Source of the DNA: Endotrypanum monterogeii
Lineage: Eukaryota > Euglenozoa > Kinetoplastea > Trypanosomatida > Trypanosomatidae
NCBI GenBank assembly: GCA_000333855.2
Contig: CM007321.1
Location: 30,954 to 94,953 of the forward strand
DNA: 64,000 bases
Reading direction: 5' to 3'
Shown: positions 47,776-57,520 of the stretch, piece after piece
Layout of the letters: every line of letters begins with the position of its first letter
Position numbering within the stretch: the first letter of the stretch is position 1
The notes under the pieces: model-generated
What the model was told of the DNA's origin: nothing
The model's database searches: none
What the model saw: the letters and a program-made list of their open reading frames with translations, nothing else
Program-made: the position numbers and the translations under genes

Positions 47776-47856
47776 GCCGGTAAAGCTACCTCTCTCCTTT
47801 TTAATAAAAATATTATTATTATTATTAGTGGGTCTAGTGGCTGTCGTGGTGTTGCG
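47169..47856. other. Intergenic region rich in microsatellites
   Basis: No gene seen. (TA)n at 47279-47302, (GT)n at 47501-47521, (TA)n at 47602-47640, (CA)n at 47742-47770, (ATT)n at 47810-47827. Confidence 0.65.
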
Positions 47857-50118
47857 ATGTGCTCACTCGAGACCATTTTGAGTGCGCCGACGGATATTAT
47901 TTCTGAGTGCCCCGTCATTAGCACCCGGGACGTGCCAGAGGTGGCGGCGCACCTCGAGACGATCCTGAACAAATGTCTCTACTGCGTCCGGTTAAAGTTG
48001 TCTCACCCATTAGAGGTGCTGCTCACCCTCCTTGGTGAGGCCGGCGACCTGGATATCGATCAGTTGTGCCTCGGCCTCCTGCGGCCCGTCGAGGAGGGGA
48101 CGTGTGCGGATGTTTTCTGCGATTTGGCAGCCCAACTTGTGGCGCGTAGGACAGCGATTTTTCGCCTTCAATTCGACATGGAGGTGTTCTTTAAGGTGGT
48201 GCAGATGTTTTGCTGTGCTGCGTCGCTGAAGGATCGGCTTGGCGCGCGCCTCGGCGAAGTTCTCCTGGGCTTCGTGAAGGACGTGGAGCTACACAATGAC
48301 GACTACCGCGTGCATCGCAACTGCTGCAGTGCACTCATCTCCCTCCTGCGTGGGTCGCAGGAGAATAAAAACAGATTTGGTCCCGAGTGCGCAACGATCG
48401 CTGCCTGCATTGACGCCTCCAGCGACTTTTTTTTCCAGATGCAGTGCGTTGAGGTAGTCTATCGCTTATTCAAACACCGGAGATCCTTCCTCACTCGCGC
48501 CACGCCATCGGCCATGTCCACATCGAGACTCGCGTCATCAAGCCACGCGACAACATCGGGTGCCGCCATTCACCCACATTTGCTGAGAGGCATCGAGGAG
48601 CTCCCCAACGACAACACGCTGCTCTTCTCTATCCATCAACTACTGGACAACTACAACTGTGAGGTGCACTCAGACAGGATCAAGCCCTTCTCGGTGCTGC
48701 ATATGGAAGTGGCCGGTGTGACGGTGGCGCGCGCAACGACGCTGTACTTCTCACCCCTGCTCTTGGTCACGCTGCTTCCAAACCCCAGCGCAAACGTGGG
48801 CGGTGGCGGTGGCTACCTCACCATTCCCTATGAACACATCCGATCTGTCAAGCTGACAAAGGACCACAAATTGGAGCTGCGTCTTTACGTAATACCACCC
48901 AAGCTGTCGCTCGTCATGAACTTGACGCAGGATGGGATGGACAGACTTCACGTATCGCTGACCCGTGCCACCATGCGCGAGCTGCGGACCTCCGTCGTGC
49001 ACGAGTGGGTGGCGGAGCGGAAGCGCACTGCACCGCGCCGCGTCGTGACGCCGGCGTCTTCGTCTCGCCAGGTAGAGGAGGCTAGAGCGGCATACGCCCC
49101 CCTCACTACCTCAAACGCACCGGCAGAGCCACCGATAACTCATGCCAAGAGTCGGACAGATTCCATGGCTGCTCGCCAGCCGACGACGACGACCACCACG
49201 ACTGCCACCACCACCACGTCAGAGCGACAAGGAAAAACGCATCCTGACAATGCCATAGACGTTGCCCAGCAACCGCACCTGCAGGGCAGGTTGCAGCACC
49301 CGCAGCCCGCCGCGGCCATGCAGGTGAGACAGACTCAACAGGAGGGGGCCGAGCGAATGCACAGGAATAGCTCCGCAGGCGGCGGGGCAGGGGAACAGTA
49401 CCAGCCTCCATTCCTGGAGGAGGTGCACCGTGCCGCCTCATTGAAGGCGGCGCGTTACCGAGAGGAGCACCACGCGGCGCTGCAGCACGCCGTGGACTCC
49501 GTGAAGGAGGAGCTGGAGGAGGTGCATCGCTGGAGCGCGCGAGAGCGTGACCACTACGAGGCACGGTTTCGGGAAGATATGGAGGTGATTCGGCGGTCGG
49601 AGGCCGTCCTGAAGGACAGCGCCACGGAATGCGTGCGGGCCCTGAACACGGAGCTGGAGGATGTGCAGGCCCTGGGGGCTCTCCTCAAGGGCGAGGTAGA
49701 CAAGCTGCGAGAGCGATTAGCTAAATCACTCGGCAAGTCCGAAGGCGTTGAGGACGCGTTTCTGGCCCGCATCAAGCAACGGGTGGACTCCCAGATGTCC
49801 AACATGGAGGTGACCATGCAGTCGGTGGACGCAGCAGCTTCGGCCACCGATGGTGCCGGTGTCACTCCTGCTGGCGGCTCTCTAGGCGACTTCTTGCAGC
49901 GTATTTCAGAACAGCTGCAGACTATCAGAGGCAGCACCGCGGTCGCGGGGGCCGCCGGCCCCCAAGCGAGTAGTACGGCTGCAGCAGCTTCGGCAGTGGC
50001 AGGCCGCTCGCCCGCCTCCTCCACGCGGTTCACGGGTAGCCGACGGGCGGAGCAGGCACTGGACTTGCATCAGCAGCAGACGCAGCCACTCAAAGAACGT
50101 CGCCTGGATTACTCGTGA
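47857..50118 (+). CDS. SYCP2-like ARM / PH-like / coiled-coil protein
   Basis: 753 residues starting MCSLETILSAPTDIISECPV. Residues about 20-230 are helical ARM-like (with LSHPLEVLLTLLGEAGDLDI and RVHRNCCSALISLLRGSQEN). Residues about 245-385 look like a PH/Spt16-middle domain (SVLHMEVAGVTVARATTLYF, GYLTIPYEHIRSVKLTKDHK). A disordered Thr/Gln-rich linker with TTTTTTATTTT follows, then a coiled coil at about 535-640 (VDSVKEELEEVHRWSARERD). ARM-like plus Spt16-middle-like plus C-terminal coiled coil is the order in the meiotic axis protein SYCP2, whose relatives in kinetoplastids include kinetochore proteins KKT17/KKT18. I see the layout, not a proven match. Confidence 0.85.
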   Translation: MCSLETILSAPTDIISECPVISTRDVPEVAAHLETILNKCLYCVRLKLSHPLEVLLTLLGEAGDLDIDQLCLGLLRPVEEGTCADVFCDLAAQLVARRTAIFRLQFDMEVFFKVVQMFCCAASLKDRLGARLGEVLLGFVKDVELHNDDYRVHRNCCSALISLLRGSQENKNRFGPECATIAACIDASSDFFFQMQCVEVVYRLFKHRRSFLTRATPSAMSTSRLASSSHATTSGAAIHPHLLRGIEELPNDNTLLFSIHQLLDNYNCEVHSDRIKPFSVLHMEVAGVTVARATTLYFSPLLLVTLLPNPSANVGGGGGYLTIPYEHIRSVKLTKDHKLELRLYVIPPKLSLVMNLTQDGMDRLHVSLTRATMRELRTSVVHEWVAERKRTAPRRVVTPASSSRQVEEARAAYAPLTTSNAPAEPPITHAKSRTDSMAARQPTTTTTTTATTTTSERQGKTHPDNAIDVAQQPHLQGRLQHPQPAAAMQVRQTQQEGAERMHRNSSAGGGAGEQYQPPFLEEVHRAASLKAARYREEHHAALQHAVDSVKEELEEVHRWSARERDHYEARFREDMEVIRRSEAVLKDSATECVRALNTELEDVQALGALLKGEVDKLRERLAKSLGKSEGVEDAFLARIKQRVDSQMSNMEVTMQSVDAAASATDGAGVTPAGGSLGDFLQRISEQLQTIRGSTAVAGAAGPQASSTAAAASAVAGRSPASSTRFTGSRRAEQALDLHQQQTQPLKERRLDYS

Positions 50119-50793
50119 GCGAGGGTACAAAAAAAAAAAAATGTGTGCGTGTGTAGAGAATCGCCAACGACGACAATCACCTCATTTATAGCCACTGCCG
50201 CAACCACCAGCGCGATGCTGTCGCTGCTGCTGCATCTTTTATTTATTTTTTTTTTTCCGATAGAGGCGATGTGTGTGCATTCGTTGCGGACAGCATTGGG
50301 TTGTCTTTCCTGCAGCCTTTGGATTGTTTCTTACGGTAACCCATGGGAAAGCGGGAGGATATTTTTTTCTTGTGTGTGTGTGTGTGTGTGTGTGTGTGAT
50401 GAGGCGCTGTGATACGTGGGAGGAATGACGGGCTTCGAGTAGGGATAAAAAAGGAAGGGAAAACACGAGTACCCGCGTGTCTCCTCCCGTCCCCCCATCG
50501 GGTCTCCGCATCTGAGAATGTGTATTTCCCTCGCCCTATCACCTTGTATGCATACACACATATAAAAACGTATATATATATATATATGTGGTGGGGGAAG
50601 AAGGGGCTGCCGTGCTACCCGTACAATGAGTGTTGCAGAGTCACCGCCAGCGAATGCATCCGTGACCATCTGCACGGTCCATAGAAAACAAGAGAGACAA
50701 CAGCAGATAATTTTATCGGAATCAAGAGAGATGGGGAGAGGGAGGGAGCACCGATGATGTCGATTGGGAGTGAGGGTGATGGCGGTAGTGTAT

Positions 50794-50827
<34 letters not shown>

Positions 50828-50985
50828 TGTGTACATGGATATGCCTTCCCCTACAAAAAAAAAAAAAAATAATTGCACAGATGATGATCNNNNNNNNNNC
50901 GTACTTATACGGATTACACTACCTCCTACCACCTTTACGTACCCGACCGTACGTTACGTTACCGTACGTCGTCGTCGCGACGTAC

Positions 50986-51021
<36 letters not shown>

Positions 51022-51127
51022 CACAGGGCCAAGAGGGAAATTGTGGAGCCCACCTTGAACAACAAGAGAAGGGGAGCGAGTGTGTGTGTGTGTGTGTGTG
51101 TGTGTCGAGAAAGTGTTTGAGGTTACG
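50119..51127. other. Intergenic region with N gap
   Basis: No gene seen. (GT)n at 50373-50397, (TA)n at 50573-50587 and 50797-50824, A-run at 50856-50868, 10 Ns, an unusual ACGT-rich stretch at 50900-50987, (TA)n at 50988-51019, (GT)n at 51080-51104. Confidence 0.65.
50890..50899. other. Assembly gap (10 N)
   Basis: Ten Ns of conventional gap size in microsatellite-rich DNA. Confidence 0.95.
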
Positions 51128-51604
51128 ATGGCACCGCTGCTTGGCCGCATCACCGGGGACGCTGCAGCCCTCTGCTCGACGCGGGTACCCCTCCCAGCTG
51201 AGCTTCGACGGCGCTGCTGTTCGATGATCACCGGTGGCAACTCTCTTAGTGGCGGTATATTGGTTGGGCGTGCGTCTGCAGTCGACACCGCAACCGCACT
51301 CTTCTCAAGCGCGATGGTGTGCAGCAGCCGTACTTTTTACGACAAGATTCGCGAGAAGCGAGACAGTAGTGAGGAGGGGGGCCCGGAGGAGATGTTTAGG
51401 GACTTCGCGAAGGGGCAGAGTAGGCAGCGTGTCCCAGCGGAGCTCCACCAGAGCAACAAGGAGGCGGTCGAAGATGCTGAGCGCCTCAATCGCCTGTTCT
51501 GTGCCCTTCTTCTGGCGCTGATAGGCGGCACTATTTACTCCTTGAACCCCTTCCGAGGGGATCCCTACAGCCGCCCCGATGGGTACGGAGTGAGGGGGGG
51601 CTGA
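51128..51604 (+). CDS. Small single-pass membrane protein, probably mitochondrial (158 aa)
   Basis: Start at the ATG at 51128 (MAPLLGRITGDAAALCSTRV); the longer frame only adds translated (GT)n. The first 60 residues are Ala/Arg/Ser-rich with few acids, suggestive of a presequence, followed by a charged helix (FYDKIREKRDSSEEGGPEEM) and one hydrophobic span near the end (LFCALLLALIGGTIYSLNPF). The short tail DPYSRPDGYGVRGG would face the intermembrane space. This is the pattern of inner-membrane respiratory or translocase accessory proteins in trypanosomatids; no family is recognised. Confidence 0.75.
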   Translation: MAPLLGRITGDAAALCSTRVPLPAELRRRCCSMITGGNSLSGGILVGRASAVDTATALFSSAMVCSSRTFYDKIREKRDSSEEGGPEEMFRDFAKGQSRQRVPAELHQSNKEAVEDAERLNRLFCALLLALIGGTIYSLNPFRGDPYSRPDGYGVRGG

Positions 51605-52322
51605 GAGGGTCTCCTAGTGCACGAGCGAATTCTTCCCCCACCCCCACCACTCATTCCGCATTGGTGTGGGACTCGCTAAGGGAGCGAGAGGAGTTGGTGG
51701 TAGTGGTGGTGGTTGGGGGGAGCGGCGGCGGCGCCGCCGCTCTCTCCCTCTTGCTGCTGTTGCTGCTTCGCATGAATAAGGACGGCGCCATATATATATA
51801 TATATAGTTGGGCGTAAACATGTGTAGCATGTACATTTGCGTGTATGTACGCCCTTGTAGTTCATTTTCCTGTTTGGAGCATCCCCAGACAGGCGAGAAT
51901 GGAGGCAGAAGGGATGGGGAGAGGGGGAGGGGGGGAGCGGGGTCTCCCGTGCTTAGTGATGAGGGAAGGCGCACCCAGCAGCACATTCGTCTCGTTCTCG
52001 ACGCACAAGTATGGGTGATTCATTCACACTTCCCTCGCCTTCCCGCTTTTCCCTTTCTCAAGCCTTTCGCCTTTCTTGGAACTTCTGTGTTCACGAAATA
52101 GATGTTGTTGGTTGTTGCGTATTGAGGTGTTTTCTGACTGCTTATACCATATTATGCATTCGTACACATGTGCAGATGTGTTTATATAAAAATACAAATA
52201 TATATAAATATACAAAAAAAAAAAATATATATATATATGTATATGCTTGTGCACACAGCAGAGCGTGGGGAAAGGGACTCCTTTTTTTTTTCGTGTAACG
52301 TGTTGGCGGGCGTACATACGAG

Positions 52323-52360
<38 letters not shown>

Positions 52361-52552
52361 GACAGACAGACAACATTTTTTCCCCCGATCCACCGATGCT
52401 TGTTTCACCTCGTCTCGCCTGCTGTACTGCCCTGCACTCTTTTTTTTTCCCCCTCATGTTTACCACTTCCACCCCCGCTCCTCTTTTTCCTGCCGTGTGC
52501 ACACACACACACACACACACACACGCAGAATTTTCTCATCAACACCGCAGTC
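51605..52552. other. Intergenic region
   Basis: No gene seen. A GC-rich hairpin at 51721-51741, (TA)n at 51791-51806, A/T microsatellites at 52194-52242, (CA)n at 52324-52355 then (GACA)n, T-run 52440-52448, (CA)n at 52501-52524 ending ACGCAG, a likely acceptor for the next gene. Confidence 0.6.
51721..51741. other. GC-rich perfect hairpin
   Basis: AGCGGCGGC and GCCGCCGCT form a perfect 9-bp stem around a GGC loop, 117 bp past the stop at 51604, so probably in the 3' UTR of that gene. Confidence 0.6.
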
Positions 52553-53128
52553 ATGGCAAGAGAGACCGCAAAGAAGAACGTGAAGAGAAACGCTGCGCGT
52601 ATGCGTACTTTCTTTCTGATTACCGCCACATTGAACTGTGTTTATGTATTCCTCATTGTCTACCGCAACGGCGGCCTGCCCTCGTTTCGGGACCTCATGG
52701 CGATCGGCTTCTGGGTTGGCCAGGAGTACTTCGCCTACTCAACACTGCACCGACTGGCGCAGCCCACCATCAGCGAGGACGGGGCTTTGCTGGACTGTAT
52801 CGACGTCTCCAATCCACAGGAGCTGGGATACTACACGTTTGTCCAGGATGTGCTATGGGTGTGTTGGGTGGTGCAGGCGTTGTGCATGCTGCATCCTGCT
52901 TTCATTGTGTTTTGCCTCCCTGTGCCGGCGACACTCATCTACAAACTGTGGGGTGCGTTGTTAAAGCCTTTGCTCTCCGCTTACTCGGGCGGCAGCGCTG
53001 CCGACACGGAGGGGGATGAGGGCAACACCCACGGCATGGGGGGCTCTTCGGTCAATCGCCAGGAGCGACGGAAGGAGGCACTGAAGCAGCGCAAGGCAGC
53101 GCGTCGTGGTCAGTCAGGCACGGAATGA
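52553..53128 (+). CDS. TMEM208: TMEM208 / SND2 family ER protein
   Basis: 191 residues from the ATG at 52553 (MARETAKKNVKRNAARMRTF). Layout follows TMEM208: basic N-terminus, a first hairpin of spans (FFLITATLNCVYVFLIVYRN and MAIGFWVGQEYFAYS), the loop with SEDGALLDCIDVSNPQELGY (human TMEM208 has SEDGALMD), a second pair of spans (VLWVCWVVQALCMLHPAFIV), and a basic tail with RQERRKEALKQRKAARRG (human RQRRQERRQMKR). The family (Snd2 in yeast) acts in the SRP-independent SND route for targeting proteins to the ER. The upstream frame is translated (CA)n and was not used. Confidence 0.9.
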   Translation: MARETAKKNVKRNAARMRTFFLITATLNCVYVFLIVYRNGGLPSFRDLMAIGFWVGQEYFAYSTLHRLAQPTISEDGALLDCIDVSNPQELGYYTFVQDVLWVCWVVQALCMLHPAFIVFCLPVPATLIYKLWGALLKPLLSAYSGGSAADTEGDEGNTHGMGGSSVNRQERRKEALKQRKAARRGQSGTE

Positions 53129-53839
53129 TGCGCAGCATGAAAAAGAAAAGGCAAAGAGGTGCGCACGCGCGTGTGTGTGCGTGTGTGTGTGTGTTGTTTT
53201 CGTCCCTCCCTTTCGGTATCGCTGATACTCACTTGCACTTGTATTGGGTAACGTCCATAGCGGGATCTTGTACGTACATGTAGATATATATATATATATA
53301 TATATGTATATATGTGTATATGTCTACACACGTTCAGTCTTCTTGGTTCGTCTCCTCTGTTGGTGCTGCTCTCTCAAACACCACTCCCTGTCCGTGGTTG
53401 TACGTACATTGACATCTCCCCCCCTTTTTTCCCTTCTTCCTTTCCTTTCGGCTGTGTTATCGCTGCCTCGTATCGGTTAACAAAATTATTCCTCTTCTTT
53501 CCCCCACAGCGCCTCCCCCCTCTTGGCATGACATGCTGTGCTGTTGACTGGAGTACACGGCAACTCTTTTTTTTGTTTTGTTTTATTTCCACCTATTTCT
53601 CTGTTGTTTCCCCCCTCCTCCCTGATCTCTTCCCACTGTTTACCTCGACACACGCCCCTATTTCTATTCCTCGTCCTCGTTCCCCTCGTGCATGACACAC
53701 ATACACACACACACACACACACATTCTTTTCGCTCTCCTTTTGGCTGAGGAGCGTTCCGGCCCCCGTCAGCAGCAACACTCAACAGGGGAGATGGCACAG
53801 AAAAGAGGGGGAAAAGAGTGACCAAAGAACAAAAATAAG

Positions 53840-53879
<40 letters not shown>

Positions 53880-53932
53880 CCTTGCAGAAAGAGGGAGGAA
53901 CGAAGTGCAGACGACGAAATACTGAAAATAAA
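53129..53932. other. Intergenic region
   Basis: No gene seen. (GT)n at 53170-53194, (TA)n at 53286-53305, pyrimidine-rich DNA from 53400 to 53690, (CA)n at 53703-53722, (CA)n then (TA)n at 53839-53879 followed by CCTTGCAG, a likely acceptor. Confidence 0.6.
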
Positions 53933-56404
53933 ATGGGCGCTGCGCTACGCAAGGAGGCCTCCGAGTACTTCACGGCGGCGCTGGCGTCTGACGCGGATGC
54001 CGCCCCGGATGAGTCTGATTTCCTTGCCAAGGCGAAGCAGTATGAGCGCAGCATCTGCGGGGGCTCGGAGCTCTATGGGGTGGCGGAGCCGATTGCCGCT
54101 GCTGTGTTGCGCAGGACTTCCGAGACGGGGCGTCTGCGTTGGCTGCTGCGGTTGTGCAGTGCGGTGATACAACGGTGTATTGAGGCTCCCTACGACGTGG
54201 ACGCGAGTACGCCGGCGGTTGTCCACATCAGCGAAGTCTTGCTGCGCCATATTTTGAGAATGACGAAGGGGGACTCTGTCGCGCTCGTCGCCGTTATGGA
54301 AGCGGCTGGGAGGCACGGCGAAACATCGGTACCGAGGGACCTGGAGGGTGAGGATGCCACAGCAATGCTGTGCCGTGTGGCGTTGTCTTTTGTCGTGCGA
54401 GTGCCTTTGGACGCCACAACAGTCGCGATGCACCTGGAGGTGTTGCGACTGCTGCTCACCATGACGTCGTCGGCGCTGCATCACGGCACTGACTTTCGTG
54501 AGGACATGATGGATCTCTTCACGGAGCTCATTATTTCGTCTCCGTTGCTGCCCGAGTGTCTCGCAAAGCTTTTCCAGACGATCGTCTTGTGGATGAAGCC
54601 AAGCCAAGCAGTCCGCTCGCCAGTGCTCTACCATGAAGGGCACCAACCATCTTTCCTCGGCTTGCTGAGTGTCTTCCGTGGCAACGGCGTCACTGCACCC
54701 AACTCCGCGAAAGATGCTGCCGCCTACGTGCTTGACGCACACGACGTCGTAACGACGACAGCCCCCACCACCGCCTCTAGCTCTGTGGGGTCCACCACAG
54801 TCATCACCGGCACGCTCCCCAAGAATCCTGCGGCGGTGCTTGTGAAGAGCTGTAGCTGCTGGGAGCAAGTGTTCCGTCACGCCACGGCTTTGTTGTGCGT
54901 GCTGGTTGTTCATCAGAGAGGCAGTGGCCGGAACCCGGCCCTTGAGTACGTGAGCGCGATGCGTGACGGCAGCCCGGTGTCGTTTGTTGATCTTCTCTCG
55001 GTCATCCGGTGGCGACTTGGAAGCTTTCCGGGGATACTGATCCTGCTCTATGTGCTGCTGCACGATCATCATGAGTATTTGCATGTTGTCTTGACAGAAG
55101 ACGCGGCTCTGCTGGTGGCGACCATTCAGCAGTTGTTGGAGCTGACCCGGGCAACGTGCAAAGACACAGCTCGAATCTCGGTACCCCCCGACGCCGGCGC
55201 TGTCGACGACGTGGGACGAGATGCAGTGCTGGGTCGAGTGATCTTCCAGCAGCGCATCTTCTCGTACCCCTTCATCAACTTCATCTCCAGTACGTTGCTG
55301 CTGCTTCTTTCCCAGGACCGCGTGATGAACCGATTGCTGTGCGACACGCCATGCGTGCCAGGCAACATCCTGGAGCACCATGTGGAGGGTTTTTCTGTTG
55401 GCGCACTTGCCGTCGTGGTGCTCTCGTTGGGCATCATGAGGGGAATGAATGAGCGCAATGAGGCGCTGATCGCCGTCTTCGCGCCGTGTTTGGTGAACCT
55501 CGCCCCCTTTGTGCACGACATGGACTCGTACACGGCTCAGCGTGTGTCGTCCCTCCTGACCCTCTCGCTGAAGAAAATGAATCGGGTGAACACTCTTTTG
55601 GCGGCATACAGGGATGCGGCAGCGCCGACGTCCAACATCGACGAGGGAGCCGTAGGCCTTGACACCCCGGCGAAGAATGGTGACTCAGCGGCAGTCGCAC
55701 CCGGCCGCGGGGGCAGTGTTCCCCAGCGTGCTCGAGGGGAGCCTCCCGCTGCGGTGTTATCCGCCGAGGATGCGCAGGTGCTGGAGGAGATACTTGCCAT
55801 GTATCTACGCCAGTTCCGCACAATTATCGAAGGTGTAGAGGCGCTGCTGCGCGGTCCTGACCGCCGAAACGAGCGGCTGGTTTACGAGTTGTTGTACATC
55901 CGCGAGCGTCTCATCGACGACGTCGACGGGGCTGTCGCGAAGAACCACCCGTGCGCGGGGCTGACAAAAGAATTGCTTGCAAACGTGGCGGAGATGATCA
56001 GGAACTGCGAAGTGGACATTGCAAGCGCCCGCCATGCTGAGAGTCCGCAGGAAATATTGTCGTTGCTCCGCCGTGCTCAACAGATGCAGCAGAGCCACAG
56101 CCACAACGGTGGCATCGCCGGCACTGGTGCCGGCGATGAAGGCGGCGGCGGCGGCGGCGAAACTCGCCCATCGAAGGCCAGCGGCTTAATTTCAGGGAAA
56201 GGTGCAGCAGTGACACACACAGCGGATGCGATGGCAGGCTCCAACAGCGGCTCTGTCGATCTCATGTATAGCTACGAGGAGTCGTCACGTAGTTATGATT
56301 TTTTCGGGCCATATGTTTGGGCGGTCTTGCTGAGCGCTGGCCAGCTCCCTGGCGGGGCGCTGTGGTGCCGCCACAGTGGCGAGCTGGCCTTGTTTCCTCA
56401 TTGA
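53933..56404 (+). CDS. DYM: Dymeclin
   Basis: 823 residues from the ATG at 53933 (MGAALRKEASEYFTAALASD); Gly2 fits the N-myristoylation known for dymeclin, and the longer frame to 53882 would hide it. Human-like blocks include LLRLCSAVIQRCIE, a long helical repeat region, LGLLSVFRGNGVTAP (in place of the human LLRGNPVTAP-type block), LLYVLLHDHHEYLHVVLTED, and LAPFVHDMDSYTAQRVSSLL (human QYAAQRIISLFSLLSKKH). Many Leu-rich helices, no true membrane spans. Dymeclin associates with the Golgi and ER exit and is needed for normal Golgi organisation in animals. A Gly-rich low-complexity insert sits near residue 745. Confidence 0.9.
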   Translation: MGAALRKEASEYFTAALASDADAAPDESDFLAKAKQYERSICGGSELYGVAEPIAAAVLRRTSETGRLRWLLRLCSAVIQRCIEAPYDVDASTPAVVHISEVLLRHILRMTKGDSVALVAVMEAAGRHGETSVPRDLEGEDATAMLCRVALSFVVRVPLDATTVAMHLEVLRLLLTMTSSALHHGTDFREDMMDLFTELIISSPLLPECLAKLFQTIVLWMKPSQAVRSPVLYHEGHQPSFLGLLSVFRGNGVTAPNSAKDAAAYVLDAHDVVTTTAPTTASSSVGSTTVITGTLPKNPAAVLVKSCSCWEQVFRHATALLCVLVVHQRGSGRNPALEYVSAMRDGSPVSFVDLLSVIRWRLGSFPGILILLYVLLHDHHEYLHVVLTEDAALLVATIQQLLELTRATCKDTARISVPPDAGAVDDVGRDAVLGRVIFQQRIFSYPFINFISSTLLLLLSQDRVMNRLLCDTPCVPGNILEHHVEGFSVGALAVVVLSLGIMRGMNERNEALIAVFAPCLVNLAPFVHDMDSYTAQRVSSLLTLSLKKMNRVNTLLAAYRDAAAPTSNIDEGAVGLDTPAKNGDSAAVAPGRGGSVPQRARGEPPAAVLSAEDAQVLEEILAMYLRQFRTIIEGVEALLRGPDRRNERLVYELLYIRERLIDDVDGAVAKNHPCAGLTKELLANVAEMIRNCEVDIASARHAESPQEILSLLRRAQQMQQSHSHNGGIAGTGAGDEGGGGGGETRPSKASGLISGKGAAVTHTADAMAGSNSGSVDLMYSYEESSRSYDFFGPYVWAVLLSAGQLPGGALWCRHSGELALFPH

Positions 56405-57520
56405 TGGGAAGAGGGGAGGGGGAGGGGGGGGAGAGGGGGAACAAACGAAAACAGTAGTTGGCAGTAGAAGCCCCCCCCCCCCCCACACACACACACACAC
56501 CCCCTCCTCCTTTCCCTGGTTATTTCTGCCCACCAGGCGTGTGTTTTTGAGGTGTCTGCGTGGTGGCAATCGCTGCTAGAGGATCTCTTTTTTTTTTTTT
56601 TTACGTGGCTCCAAGTTCCCTGTGTCTCCCCCCCTTTTTTTTCCTCCTCTTGTCCAGGAACCCTCGATGCTTTCTTCTTTTGAATGATGGAAATAGCAGA
56701 GGAAGGACGGAACTATGTGCATGCGTATGTGTGTGTGTGACTGTGTGTTGTGCTTCAGTTTTTTCCCCTTTTTTTACTGAACACGCGTCAGTAGATGGTC
56801 GGATGGTAAACAATCTGTTTGGACGCGTATATATATATATATATATATCTGTGCGTGTACCTGTGTGCCTGTGTAATCTTTGTCGAGGAGAGAGGTACTG
56901 TTGTCACCCCCTTCTACCTTCCATTCATCCGCCTCTCCCCGGACTCGTCCGAGAGGGTAGCCCCGACTGCTGCCGCAGTCGGGGCGCGCAGAAGGTTTGA
57001 CATGAAGATATGAGGGGCGAGGGAGGAAGGCTGTACAACATGATCGTGAAGTTGATGAGTCCAGAAACATACACTCACACAGAGAGAGACGGGTCGATGA
57101 GGGTGAGCGAATGTGATCGGCAACAAAAAGAAACGGGGATACAGATGCGTCTGATCGCTTCCCAATTTCGTGTGTGCACGTATGAAAATGTATGATGCGT
57201 GTTCGTATCCGTGTGTGTGTGTGTGTCCTCACACCATTACCTCCCACCCTCTTCTCTCTCTCTCTCGCATCACTGCACAAGATGTTTTTCTGTTATGTAG
57301 CTGAACCAAAAAAATATATATATATATATATATATATATTTATTGTGCACCTGCTACGTTCACCTTCCTCTCATCTCCCCCCCCCCCCACATCCCCCCAC
57401 ACATCCCCACACGGCAACTCTCATCGATGCGTAGATAGACCCACACTCCTTTGTGTCTACACTACGCACCCCATATTCCCCTCCCCCCCCCCCCACCACA
57501 CACACAAATCGAAGGGCCCA
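56405..57520. other. Intergenic region
   Basis: No gene seen. C14 run at 56471-56484 then (CA)n, T-run at 56587-56602, (TA)n at 56828-56849, a perfect hairpin at 56960-56985, (TA)n at 57313-57340, C12 runs at 57377-57388 and 57483-57494. Confidence 0.6.
56960..56985. other. GC-rich perfect hairpin
   Basis: GCCCCGACTGC and GCAGTCGGGGC form a perfect 11-bp stem with a TGCC loop. A smaller CGGAC/GTCCG stem lies just upstream at about 56940-56951. Located between the dymeclin stop and the next gene. Confidence 0.7.

Noticed and set aside
53945..55516. 523-residue minus-strand frame antisense to dymeclin
   Set aside because: Composition is that of a GC-rich gene's mirror frame (His/Arg/Gln-rich); the plus-strand protein has clear homology and the array is plus-strand.
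56940..57000. H/ACA-type snoRNA (hairpin followed by AGA)
   Set aside because: The stem is perfectly paired with no internal pseudouridylation pocket, and AGA is common by chance.
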